Origin: Lachnospiraceae bacterium
GTDB taxonomy: Bacteria > Bacillota > Clostridia > Lachnospirales > Lachnospiraceae
DNA: 64,000 nucleotides
Assembly (NCBI GenBank): GCA_016280395.1
Contig: JAEEGQ010000008.1
Span: 24,979 to 88,978 of the forward strand
Reading direction: 5' to 3'
In this document: positions 37,867-45,651 of the stretch, piece after piece
Layout of the letters: each line of letters begins with the position of its first letter
Position numbering within the stretch: the stretch's first letter is position 1
Notes under the pieces: generated by a model
Told to the model about the DNA's origin: nothing
The model's database searches: none
The model's input: only the letters and a program-made list of their open reading frames with translations
Made by a program: the position numbers and the translations under genes

Positions 37867-38084
37867 GCCTGACGGGGATGCCGGTGTGCCCTTTGGGGAT
37901 ATGGAGCGCCGTCAGTACTTAACGAATGCAAGCCGAAGGCGCAGCATGAGTTTAGTACTGCTACGTCGGAGCGTTAAGAAAACGCGCCAGTGGCGCGTTT
38001 TTAGCGGAGACCGTCAGAGCTGTGCTCTGACGGAACCTAAGGCGCGAGCCGGCCCCAAAAGGTATACCGGCATTCCCGTCAGGC
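37867..38084 (+). ncRNA. Candidate structured RNA 3' of the reverse transcriptase
   Basis: 218 nt. 37867-37890 pairs with 38061-38084 over 24 continuous bp, three of them G-U. After one C-A mismatch the helix continues TTTGGGG (37892-37898) with CCCCAAA (38053-38059), then GCGCC (37906-37910) with GGCGC (38041-38045). Three hairpins sit on top: 37913-37960 (CAGTACT/AGTACTG, AAC/GTT, ATGC/GCAT, GCC-GAA-GGC); 37979-38001 (AAAACGCGCC/GGCGCGTTTT, AGT loop); 38011-38033 (CCGTCAGAGC/GCTCTGACGG, TGT loop). CTTAACG (37918-37924) could instead pair with CGTTAAG (37972-37978). The preserved pairing by G-U argues for RNA-level selection. Alternatives: a palindromic mobile repeat, or the 37979 hairpin as a plain terminator. 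Confidence 0.65.
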
Positions 38085-38103
38085 GGAGTAGTTGTTCAGG
38101 TAC

Positions 38104-38131
38104 AAAAAAGACGCAGCCATAAAGCTGCGCC
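38104..38131 (-). terminator. Terminator of the infC-rpmI-rplT operon
   Basis: On the minus strand GGCGCAGC (38131-38124) pairs with GCTGCGTC (38117-38110), one G-U, then six T (38109-38104). It lies 26 nt beyond rplT and 20 nt from the end of the structured element on the other strand. Confidence 0.88.
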
Positions 38132-38156
38132 TTAATATTTGATATATACCGCTATA

Positions 38157-38513
38157 TCACGCAATCTTGCTCTTTGCGAGCTCGCATACGGACTTGAAGC
38201 CCTCTGCATCATAAACAGCCATCTCGGAAAGCATCTTTCTGTTGATGTCTGCGTTAGCAAGCTTGAGGCCGTACATAAGCTTGCTGTATGAAAGGTCGTT
38301 CATGCGTGCTGCTGCGTTGATACGTGCGATCCAGAGTCTTCTGAACTGTCTCTTGCGTTCTTTTCTACCTGCAAAGGATGAGGTAAGTGCGCGCATTACA
38401 GACTGCTTTGCAACTCTGTACTGTTTCGATCTTGCGCCACGGTATCCCTTAGCAAGCTTTAATACTTTATTGTGTTTTCTCTTGGCGTTTAAACCGCCTT
38501 TAATTCTTGCCAT
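38157..38513 (-). CDS. rplT: 50S ribosomal protein L20
   Basis: 118 residues with the typical basic N-terminus (MARIKGGLNAKRKHNKVLKL) and the conserved GYRGARSKQYRVAKQSVMRA and WIARINAAAR blocks. Binds 23S rRNA early in large-subunit assembly; in Firmicutes it also represses its own operon by binding the leader RNA. Last gene of infC-rpmI-rplT, 18 nt after rpmI. Confidence 0.99.
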   Translation of the reverse strand: MARIKGGLNAKRKHNKVLKLAKGYRGARSKQYRVAKQSVMRALTSSFAGRKERKRQFRRLWIARINAAARMNDLSYSKLMYGLKLANADINRKMLSEMAVYDAEGFKSVCELAKSKIA

Positions 38514-38531
38514 TCGATTTGTCCTCCTTCT

Positions 38532-38729
38532 TTACAGATACGGTAATACTTTCTTCATTGTAGCTGCATTTACGCTGTTGGTCATTTCAGCTTTACGAAG
38601 ATCTCTCTTATTCTTTCTGGTTTTCTTGGTAAGAATGTGCTGCTTTCCTGCCTTCTGGCGCTTAAGCATTCCTGTAGCGGTAAGCTTGAAACGCTTAGCT
38701 GCTGCTCTTTTGGTCTTTAACTTCGGCAT
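38532..38729 (-). CDS. rpmI: 50S ribosomal protein L35
   Basis: 65 residues, [20 protein letters not shown], the family start, and a basic body typical of L35. Middle gene of the infC operon; GGAGG stands before the ATG at 38729. Large-subunit structural protein. Confidence 0.98.
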   Translation of the reverse strand: MPKLKTKRAAAKRFKLTATGMLKRQKAGKQHILTKKTRKNKRDLRKAEMTNSVNAATMKKVLPYL

Positions 38730-38762
38730 AATGGAACCTCCTTTAATATGTTCGCTTTTGCT

Positions 38763-39272
38763 TTATTTCTTTTTCTCGGTCAGGAACATCATCATATTCC
38801 TGCCTTCCATCTTGGTGGGCTTGTCGAGTGCGGCGACATCCTCTACCTTCGAGAAGAAAGTGTCGAGGATCTGCTTTCCGAGATCAACGTGAGCCATTTC
38901 ACGGCCGCGGAAACGTAAAGTGACTTTGACTTTGTCACCCTTCGAGATGAATTTTCTTGCGGCGTTGGCCTTTGTGGAAAGGTCGTTATCATCGATGTTG
39001 GGCGAAAGGCGGATCTCCTTGAGTTCGGAAGTCTTCTGGTTCTTTTTGGCTTCCTTTGCCTTGCGCATCTGTTCGTAACGATACTTGTTGTAATCGATAA
39101 TTCTGCAGACCGGCGGTTCTGCCTTGGGCGCGATCTTGACAAGGTCGAGACCTGCATCCATTGCCATTTTGTAGGCATCCTTTGAGGACATGATTCCGAG
39201 CTGCTCACCGTTTTCGCCGATCAGACGGACTTCTCTGTCCCTGATCTGCTCATTGATCATTAATTCGCTAAT
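38763..39272 (-). CDS. infC: Translation initiation factor IF-3, AUU start
   Basis: 169 residues. GGAGGT (39286-39281) is 8 nt before an ATT at 39272-39270 and 20 nt before the first ATG at 39260, so the rare AUU is the better start; the encoded beginning is ISELMINEQIRDREVRLI. AUU starts are a known IF-3 feature and allow the factor to limit its own translation. N-domain (GENGEQLGIMSSKDAYKMA), linker rich in K/E/A, C-domain (PNIDDNDLSTKANAARKFI, KVTLRFRGREMAH). First gene of the infC-rpmI-rplT operon. Confidence 0.93.
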   Translation of the reverse strand: MSELMINEQIRDREVRLIGENGEQLGIMSSKDAYKMAMDAGLDLVKIAPKAEPPVCRIIDYNKYRYEQMRKAKEAKKNQKTSELKEIRLSPNIDDNDLSTKANAARKFISKGDKVKVTLRFRGREMAHVDLGKQILDTFFSKVEDVAALDKPTKMEGRNMMMFLTEKKK

Positions 39273-39286
39273 GGCTTTATACCTCC

Positions 39287-39440
39287 ATAAAATATAGCAT
39301 AAAAAAGAAAAAAAGCAGATGCAGAACATCCACTTTGGTCTTAACGCAATCCATTACGAATTATTCGAAAAAACGTTAACCCTTTCGCTTAAATGCTGGG
39401 GGTGAGAGTGGAAACTCTGCTTGGCTGTTTTTCACAGCTT
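39287..39440 (-). promoter_or_regulatory. infC leader, putative L20-responsive attenuator
   Basis: On the minus strand the leader holds GCTGTGAAAAACAGC (about 39440-39426), AGAGT/ACTCT (near 39418-39405), then GATG/CATC (39331-39319) followed by a T-rich run (39316-39301) just before the infC ribosome site. This layout matches the terminator/antiterminator leader known for infC operons in Firmicutes; the L20-binding fold itself could not be fixed by eye. Confidence 0.55.
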
Positions 39441-39486
39441 TTGTATTGTACCACCCGGGGGTGACGTTGTCAACACTTTTTTTGGG

Positions 39487-39544
39487 TGAGTGAACGGGGG
39501 CGTTTCTCACTGAATGAGTCACAGGGAAATGCCCCGTTGACTCA
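39487..39544. repeat. TGAGTCA repeat, pair A
   Basis: Two overlapping inverted units of the 31-bp family: A1 39487-39517 (core CGGGGGCGTTTCTC) and A2 39515-39544 (core GGGAAATGCCCCG, opposite orientation). Between the infC leader and the promoter of the next gene. Confidence 0.8.
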
Positions 39545-39556
39545 TTAATATTTTTG

Positions 39557-39585
39557 TTGGCATTTTTGCTTTGTTTGGGTATAAT
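39557..39585 (+). promoter_or_regulatory. Promoter of the 39684 lipoprotein gene
   Basis: TTGGCA (39557-39562), 17-nt spacer, TATAAT (39580-39585); GGAGGAG at 39672-39678 precedes the TTG start. Confidence 0.8.
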
Positions 39586-39683
39586 AAAATATGTATGGAC
39601 ATTTTGTCAATAAGAATTTAACGGGATCGGGACATGATCCGCGTTTTTGGCCCGCTGTTCTTTAGCGGACCGGAGGAGAAGAA

Positions 39684-40523
39684 TTGAAGAAGAGATATCT
39701 GATCGCTTTTGTGATCGCACTTATACCGCTTTTTGCGGGTTGTACCAATATTTTCAGCAATATCCAGCCGACATTCATACCTACGGGAGGGGTCCTGACA
39801 AACACACCGGGTACAGTAACGCCGATACCCACAAAATCTGTCACGCCCACAAACAAGCCGACCGAGAAGCCCACACTGACACCGTCCCCGACAGAAACAC
39901 CGACACCTACTCCGGAACTGACGGAAACACCGACGGAAGCACCTACCGAAACACCGACAGAAACGCCTACTCCCGCCCCTGAATACAAAAGCAGGGACGA
40001 AGCCCTGAAGGCGGTAAAGACGCTTACGGGACAAAATGTTGATGTAAAGTCTTACGGCGATTGGAAGCCCGATGGAGGCGAGCTGTATTATCTGTATATG
40101 CCTTATGATGACAAGGGGAACGCGGTTGAGCCTCCTGTGGCGGTAAACGCCATTACGCTGGAGCTTTTCTATCTTGTTGACGGAAGGGACTTCCTGAAGG
40201 CAGAAAACTATCCGCTCGACAAGGCGGAGCCGCCCGAACCGACGGGCGCACCGGCAGGGGAGTTTACTGCCGAAGTTGCAAGACAGATACTTAGTACCGT
40301 GCCGAAGGATAAACTCGGCATAGAGCAGGATTTGTCGGCATTTACAATCGACGTTGACGACTACGTCACCACAGTCAATATAAACGGCCGTATGGACGAG
40401 TGTTACGGCGTCGATGTGATCGATGCTGCAAATGACAGGCGCGTAGGCGTGTTCTATATCACCGTTGACAGGACCTCGGTTTACAAAGTACTTGATTTCG
40501 GTGAATTTGAACTGATAAAATAA
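39684..40523 (+). CDS. Lipoprotein with Pro/Thr-rich linker, unknown function
   Basis: 279 residues from TTG 39684, set by GGAGGAG 5 nt upstream. Lipobox LFAGC with Cys20. Residues about 35-98 are a proline/threonine/glutamate linker of T-P-T-E type repeats, common in wall-spanning proteins. The folded part (100-279) has two similar segments, each starting with a regulated helix (SRDEALKAVKTLTG; TAEVARQILSTV), which may be two small repeated domains. No enzyme motif. It precedes the 1184-residue protein by 24 nt, so the two form an operon. Confidence 0.8.
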   Translation: MKKRYLIAFVIALIPLFAGCTNIFSNIQPTFIPTGGVLTNTPGTVTPIPTKSVTPTNKPTEKPTLTPSPTETPTPTPELTETPTEAPTETPTETPTPAPEYKSRDEALKAVKTLTGQNVDVKSYGDWKPDGGELYYLYMPYDDKGNAVEPPVAVNAITLELFYLVDGRDFLKAENYPLDKAEPPEPTGAPAGEFTAEVARQILSTVPKDKLGIEQDLSAFTIDVDDYVTTVNINGRMDECYGVDVIDAANDRRVGVFYITVDRTSVYKVLDFGEFELIK

Positions 40524-40547
40524 GCGACATCCAAAGAGGAGAGCACT

Positions 40548-43500
40548 GTGAAACAAAAGATCGACAGGCTGGCAAGGGGAATATTTGATTATTCGCTTCC
40601 GGAGATCATTCTTTCGGAGGACAGGCTTCGTATTTCCCTTGTATCCGGAACAAGCTATAAGGGTATGTTCACGATACGGAACAGCAAAGGGACCTCCATG
40701 AAGGGTGTCCTTTACTCGTCGAGCCGCATGCTCACTCTGTCCACAAACCAGTTTGTCGGGATCGAAAACCGCATAGAATACACGCTGCAGGCCGAGCATG
40801 CCGATTCGGGCCAGCGGATAAGCGGCACCATCAATATCGTTTCCGACTGCGGCGAGACCGAGCTTCCCTTCGAAGCCCTCATCAGGCCGCCGTATCTTCA
40901 GAGTTCCATAGGCGAGATAAAGGATCTTTTCCAGCTTGCAAACCTTGCAAAGACCGACTGGGGCGAGGCCGAGAGGCTCTTCAAGAGCCCGGCGATGCTC
41001 AAAGCCCTGCCTTTTTACGACAAAGAGATAGTCGAGATGTACAGGCATCTCGATCCTGTAGATGCGCCTTCCCAGGCGCTTGAGGAGCTGCTGGTCGCAA
41101 TACGCAAAAAGCCTGCGGTGTCTATTGTCGCCGACAAGAACAAGCTTGAGTACACAGCGGGAGTTTACAGCTTTCTCGACAAGATCACGCTTACCAAGAA
41201 TACATGGGGATATGCCGAATACAATGTTGTAAGCGATGCAGCCTTCATTTACCCGAGAAATTCGCTGATAACAACGGCAATGTTTGGCGGAAACACCTAC
41301 GAACTCGGCGTTGTCATCGATCCGGCGAAGCTTCACCCGGGCCTCAACATAGCTACACTTACTATTTCAAACGCATCAACCCGCATAGAGATACCCGTTT
41401 ACTGCAGCTCAAAAGCCGGCAGGAGCGCGGATGATGTAAAAAAGATGCGCGTTAAGGAGCATTACAGCAGGCTGGTGGCGAATTATATCCGCTTCAGGCT
41501 CAACAGGCAGTCACAGGGCAAGTATATAAACGAGGCCGAGAACATCCTTACCGGGCTTTCAAACCTTTCGGGCGCCGATGCCGACTTTATCAAGGTGTAT
41601 CGCGGGCATCTGCTGCTTTCGGAAGGCAAGGACGCCGCTTTCAGACAGCTTCTTGCGGAGCTTGAGACAAACCGCACGGCATACCGCGACAGGCCGGAGA
41701 TCCTTGCAGGGATACTGTATCTTTCCGCAATGTACAGAAAAAAGCCGGAGGTTACGGAAAAGGCGGCTGCCGAGATACGAAACCTCTATGCAAAATACCC
41801 GGAAAAGCATATCATCCTTTGGTTCCTGCTCCAGCTCGACAAATCCCTTGATGCTCCGCAGGCGCGTATAAATGCGATAAGAGACGCATTTTACCAGAAC
41901 GGAGCCAAGAGCCCCGTGCTCTATTTTGAGGCGGCAACGGTCTATAACGAGCACCCCGACAAGCTCTCGGAGATAGGGCTTTTCGAGCTCCAGGTAATAA
42001 GGTTTGCGGTAAAGAATTCCATGGTCGCGCAGGGGGCGGCTGCTAAGATCGCCTTTGCTTCAAGGGAGCTCAAGAGCTACTGCTATATCCTTGAAAAGTG
42101 CTTAAGAAGGCTCTACGAGCTTTATCCGCAGAAGGAGACACTTGAGGCGATAGCAAGGCTCATGCTGCTCGGAAACCGCACCAAGGCCGTTTCACATTTC
42201 TTCTACAGCAAAGCTGTCGAGTCCGGGATCTCGATCCCCGGTATTCACGAGGCATATATAGAGTCGGCTCCGAAGGAGAGTAACGAGCTCCTTTCGCACA
42301 GGACGCTGAATTATTTTGCGTACAACAGCAATCTTGATGACGCGCACAAGGCCTACCTCTATGCAAATATCGTCTCCCACAGCGCAGAGTACGGCCCAAT
42401 TGCGCAAAACTATGAGGAGACCATCAAAGCCTTTACGGTTGAGAAGATGAAGGAAGGCGCCATCGACAGGAATCTTGCCGTACTGTACGACGCCATTGTT
42501 CCGAAGCTTCCTCTTACGGCCGAGCTTGCGTCGTACATTCCGAACATATGCTTCTATTATGAGCTCCAGTGCCAGTCAAAGGCGATAGTTGCCGCCTATG
42601 TGTCCCATAAGGAAACGGAAGGCGAGATACTTGTGCCGATGAATGACGGGATCGCATATATAGAGTTATATACCGAAAAGGCAGATGTTGTCCTTGGCGA
42701 CAAGAACGGAAGGCGCTATCTTTCAACCGTCGATTACAGGATAAACAAGCTCGTTCATCTTGACAGCATCCTTGAAAGATGCGCGGCACTTGACGATTCG
42801 AATCCGAAGCTTTTGCTCCACATTGCGGAGAAGATCCGCTACGAACAGCGCAACGACGCCCGCGCGGTGGAGCTCATGAAGCGCGTGACCTATGTTCCGG
42901 ACCTCAAGGCCGACTATATCCGCGATTACACGAAAGAGCTGATCTATTATTATTATGATAATTATGAAGGGGATATGCTCGAAAACTACCTCCTTCAGAT
43001 AGACCTCGGTTTTCTTGACCATGCCGAGCGCATAAAGATCATCGAGTTCATGATAGTGCGCGATCTCTACAATGTTGCGCTTAAGGCCATGGCCGAGTAC
43101 GGGTTTGAAGGCATCGACGTGAAACGCCTTATGAAGCTGTGTTCGCGGCTTATATTCAACGCCGGCGGCATGGAAAAGGTCGATATCCTGCTCTCTGCCT
43201 GCTTCTACTGTTTCCGCGAGGGACGGTATGACGAGGCCGTGCTCGGGTACCTGAACGACTATTATTATGGGACAACCGCCGAAATGTTTGAGATATGGAA
43301 GGCTGCCCGTACCTACGAGCTCGATACGGTCGAGCTTGAGGAACGTCTCCTTGCGCAGATGCTCTTTGCCGAAAGCTATGTGAGCAACGCGAAGGCAGTA
43401 TTCACCAGCTATTACCGGAGCGGGAAGAATCAGACCGTAATTCGCGCGTTCCTGTCGTATTACGCCTACAAATACCTGATAAATGACCGTCTTGTGGAGC

Positions 43501-44102
43501 CGGAGATATTTGATATCATGAGAAATGAGATCAGATATGACGACAACGAAGTATGCCTCCTCGCTGTGCTGAAGTTCTATTCGACCTGCGAGCAGCTGAC
43601 GGATGCGGAGGTCAACTTCGTGGATATGCATATCAACCGCCTCGAGCAGAAGGAGCTGATCCTCCCGTTCTTCAAGAATTTCCGCGGCAATATGCGCATT
43701 CCGCAGGATATCTGTGATAAATACTTTGTGGAATACCGCACGGATCCTTCGAGAAAAGTTGTTATCCATTACACCTTTGAAGACGGGAACAACAATAACG
43801 GATATGTAGAGGAAGAGATGCGGAATGTCTGCTACGGCATATTTGTCAAGGAATTCGTGATCTTCGGCAACGAGGCCCTGCAGTATTACATAACCGAGGA
43901 TGCGGGAGAGGGTGATGTCATCACAGAAAGCCGCGAGATAAGGCCGAATCCCGAGCAGAGCATGGGTGAAGATACCAAATTCTATCAGCTCAACATGATA
44001 ATCTCGGCCCGCGAGATGCGTGATGAAAAGACGGCATTGAAGCTGTTGGACAATTACATCCGGACGGATCATGATATCCATAAACTGTTTGAACCGATCT
44101 GA
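40548..44102 (+). CDS. Large DUF5717-like protein, 1184 residues
   Basis: Starts at GTG 40548 with GAGGAG upstream. The N-terminus (MKQKIDRLARGIFDYSLPEI) begins with two beta-rich domains (about 10-270) that look immunoglobulin-like (ISLVSGTSYKGMFTIRNSKG; YNVVSDAAFIYP). The remaining 900 residues are helical with a repeat pattern resembling tetratricopeptide solenoids (A-x-Y, L-Y-x-x-Y). No signal peptide or membrane helix, so it is probably cytoplasmic or surface-attached by another route. I know this family mostly from Lachnospiraceae as DUF5717, without assigned function. It is cotranscribed with the lipoprotein upstream. Confidence 0.75.
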   Translation: MKQKIDRLARGIFDYSLPEIILSEDRLRISLVSGTSYKGMFTIRNSKGTSMKGVLYSSSRMLTLSTNQFVGIENRIEYTLQAEHADSGQRISGTINIVSDCGETELPFEALIRPPYLQSSIGEIKDLFQLANLAKTDWGEAERLFKSPAMLKALPFYDKEIVEMYRHLDPVDAPSQALEELLVAIRKKPAVSIVADKNKLEYTAGVYSFLDKITLTKNTWGYAEYNVVSDAAFIYPRNSLITTAMFGGNTYELGVVIDPAKLHPGLNIATLTISNASTRIEIPVYCSSKAGRSADDVKKMRVKEHYSRLVANYIRFRLNRQSQGKYINEAENILTGLSNLSGADADFIKVYRGHLLLSEGKDAAFRQLLAELETNRTAYRDRPEILAGILYLSAMYRKKPEVTEKAAAEIRNLYAKYPEKHIILWFLLQLDKSLDAPQARINAIRDAFYQNGAKSPVLYFEAATVYNEHPDKLSEIGLFELQVIRFAVKNSMVAQGAAAKIAFASRELKSYCYILEKCLRRLYELYPQKETLEAIARLMLLGNRTKAVSHFFYSKAVESGISIPGIHEAYIESAPKESNELLSHRTLNYFAYNSNLDDAHKAYLYANIVSHSAEYGPIAQNYEETIKAFTVEKMKEGAIDRNLAVLYDAIVPKLPLTAELASYIPNICFYYELQCQSKAIVAAYVSHKETEGEILVPMNDGIAYIELYTEKADVVLGDKNGRRYLSTVDYRINKLVHLDSILERCAALDDSNPKLLLHIAEKIRYEQRNDARAVELMKRVTYVPDLKADYIRDYTKELIYYYYDNYEGDMLENYLLQIDLGFLDHAERIKIIEFMIVRDLYNVALKAMAEYGFEGIDVKRLMKLCSRLIFNAGGMEKVDILLSACFYCFREGRYDEAVLGYLNDYYYGTTAEMFEIWKAARTYELDTVELEERLLAQMLFAESYVSNAKAVFTSYYRSGKNQTVIRAFLSYYAYKYLINDRLVEPEIFDIMRNEIRYDDNEVCLLAVLKFYSTCEQLTDAEVNFVDMHINRLEQKELILPFFKNFRGNMRIPQDICDKYFVEYRTDPSRKVVIHYTFEDGNNNNGYVEEEMRNVCYGIFVKEFVIFGNEALQYYITEDAGEGDVITESREIRPNPEQSMGEDTKFYQLNMIISAREMRDEKTALKLLDNYIRTDHDIHKLFEPI

Positions 44103-44118
44103 CAGAAGATCTCTATGC

Positions 44119-44148
44119 AAAAAAGCAGCCTGCGGGCTGCTTTTTTTT
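44119..44148. terminator. Bidirectional terminator
   Basis: AAAAAAGCAGCC (44119-44130) pairs with GGCTGCTTTTTT (44135-44146). A-run on one side and T-run on the other let it serve both converging genes. Confidence 0.9.
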
Positions 44149-44160
44149 GAGCAGGCAGAA

Positions 44161-44227
44161 TGAGTCAGTGGGGGCGTTTACCAGTGACTCAAAAAATGAG
44201 TCACCGAGAAACGACCCCGATGACTCA
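44161..44227. repeat. TGAGTCA repeat, pair B
   Basis: Two complete 31-bp units, B1 44161-44191 (core GGGGGCGTTTACC) and B2 44197-44227 (core GAGAAACGACCCC), inverted to each other with 5 A between. Lies between two convergent genes, next to the terminator. Confidence 0.9.
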
Positions 44228-44233
44228 TTTTAA

Positions 44234-45010
44234 TTATTGAAGTTCAACTTCCGCGATCCTGCCGCATTTGATAAAGCCCATGTCGGCGTAACGCGTGCTG
44301 GTGTTCTTTGCGGATTCTGTTACATAGATCATCGGTGTCTTGCCGTCCGCGATGATCCTTTCGGACATCTTGTGGATAAGCGAACGCTCGTAGCCCATGC
44401 TCCTGCAGTCGGGACGTACGTATAACCCGCCCAGACGCACATACCCGTCGGCCGAAGACCTGAATACCGACATTGCAACGGCCTGGTCGCCGTTGTCAAG
44501 CCAAAGGAACGGAACATAATCCGTAAGCCACCTTGCAGCACGCTTTTTAGCAGCTTCCTCAGTGGTATTTTCGTTTTGGAGGATGAGGGAAGCAATAGTC
44601 TCAAGATCGCCCTGATCCGCCTTTTTGATGTTGCCGTGGGACTCTATTACGTTATAGAGCTTGTTGCACTGGTAGGCGAGACGGTAACGGATAACATTCA
44701 GTTTCACGTTGCTCCTTCCGACAAGCACCGATTTCATGAAGATATGGTAGGGGCCGGTAAAATCCGTTCCGAGATACTCAATGAAATTCCACATTTCTTC
44801 AAGGTTTTTGTCGGAAATATCATTTATCGTCCAGGCCCAGACCGCATCCTTTGCGCCTGAGACCGTAATGATGAAATTTTCACCGTCAGAATAGATCTCG
44901 GAAGAAGATTGTCCTGCGAGGGCAAGGAGAATATTAAAAGGAACCCTGTCTCTTAAGAAAGCCGGGGTTTTGAAAATCTTATCGTCAGCAGTAATCTTTT
45001 GAACACCCAT
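44234..45010 (-). CDS. GNAT-family N-acetyltransferase
   Basis: 258 residues. The C-terminal part (about 130-258) has the GNAT acetyl-CoA fold: LGGLYVRPDCRSMGYERSLIHKM, with the R/Q-x-x-G-x-G/A loop degraded to R-S-M-G-Y, then IYVTESAKNTSTRYADMGFIK. The N-terminal half (1-125) is a separate alpha/beta domain. Substrate unknown. ATG 45010 with GGAGGT upstream. Its upstream DNA is the AT-rich DnaA-box region. Confidence 0.85.
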   Translation of the reverse strand: MGVQKITADDKIFKTPAFLRDRVPFNILLALAGQSSSEIYSDGENFIITVSGAKDAVWAWTINDISDKNLEEMWNFIEYLGTDFTGPYHIFMKSVLVGRSNVKLNVIRYRLAYQCNKLYNVIESHGNIKKADQGDLETIASLILQNENTTEEAAKKRAARWLTDYVPFLWLDNGDQAVAMSVFRSSADGYVRLGGLYVRPDCRSMGYERSLIHKMSERIIADGKTPMIYVTESAKNTSTRYADMGFIKCGRIAEVELQ

Positions 45011-45117
45011 GATAACCTCCGATGGCTCATAAATAGCGCTGTTTACAGCACTTTGACCATTCTTGTATCAGTATAACATAACAACATGGAGAATGCCATA
45101 CATAAAAGGAAAAAACT

Positions 45118-45483
45118 TGTGGATAAAATGTAAATGAATGTGTGTATCTGACATAAGTATCCACAATTAGACAACAGTCTAACACTGTTTTCTGTGGATA
45201 AAAATGGGGATAAAGACAAAAACAGTAGCGGTTAAATCTAAATTAAATAAATTAGAAAAGTGGGTTTAAATGTAGAATCCCTTGAATTCAGCGTTCCACT
45301 TTTGTCTAAAACAGGCGATTTTAAAATCGTAAAAGAATAATTAACACTATGTGCATAACAATGTGGATAACTTTTAATTTCCTGCTTTTTCTGTGGATAA
45401 AGTTGCCAATTATACACAGAAATTACCCGGGTATTAGCATTGAGCTGCCAATTATAAACAATTATTCTTTTCGGGTATTCACA
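45118..45483. other. DnaA-box cluster in AT-rich intergenic DNA
   Basis: The 641-nt gap between the GNAT gene and the aminopeptidase gene holds six sites matching TGTGNATAA/TTATNCACA exactly: 45118-45126, 45193-45201, 45350-45358, 45362-45370, 45392-45400 (all TGTG strand) and 45410-45418 (TTATACACA). One-mismatch sites lie at 45157-45165, 45205-45213 and 45475-45483. An A/T run (45235-45270) sits between the two box groups. It resembles an origin or DnaA-titration site, but no dnaA or dnaN is near. Confidence 0.8.
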
Positions 45484-45651
45484 ATATACGTATTGAAAAC
45501 TGTGAAAATTGTTCGCATATTAACAATATGTGTATTGCGAAGGATGCGAAAGAATATTATAATAACTTACGTGTCGTGTACCGGGCCGGATCGGGGACAA
45601 AAGACAGGAAGATGATCCTAAGAAATGCAGGGACACGGCGAAAGGAGCAAT

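Noticed and set aside
37979..38002. AAAACGCGCC/GGCGCGTTTTT hairpin as just the RT terminator
   Set aside because: It has a suitable shape and may stop some transcripts, but it sits inside a longer helix that pairs sequences on both sides of it, so termination alone does not explain the interval. Not excluded as an additional role.
36348..38084. Diversity-generating retroelement
   Set aside because: No accessory Avd-type protein, no C-type-lectin target gene and no near-identical template/variable pair with adenine-directed differences seen near the RT. A full pairwise repeat search was not possible by eye.
39870..39990. Pro/Thr/Glu repeat in the lipoprotein as a mobile or variable DNA repeat
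   Set aside because: Ordinary low-complexity wall-spanning linker; repeats are at the protein level with mixed codons.
45118..45483. Calling the DnaA-box cluster the chromosomal origin
   Set aside because: No dnaA, dnaN, recF, gyr or rpmH gene nearby, and gene direction does not switch here as expected at a bidirectional origin.
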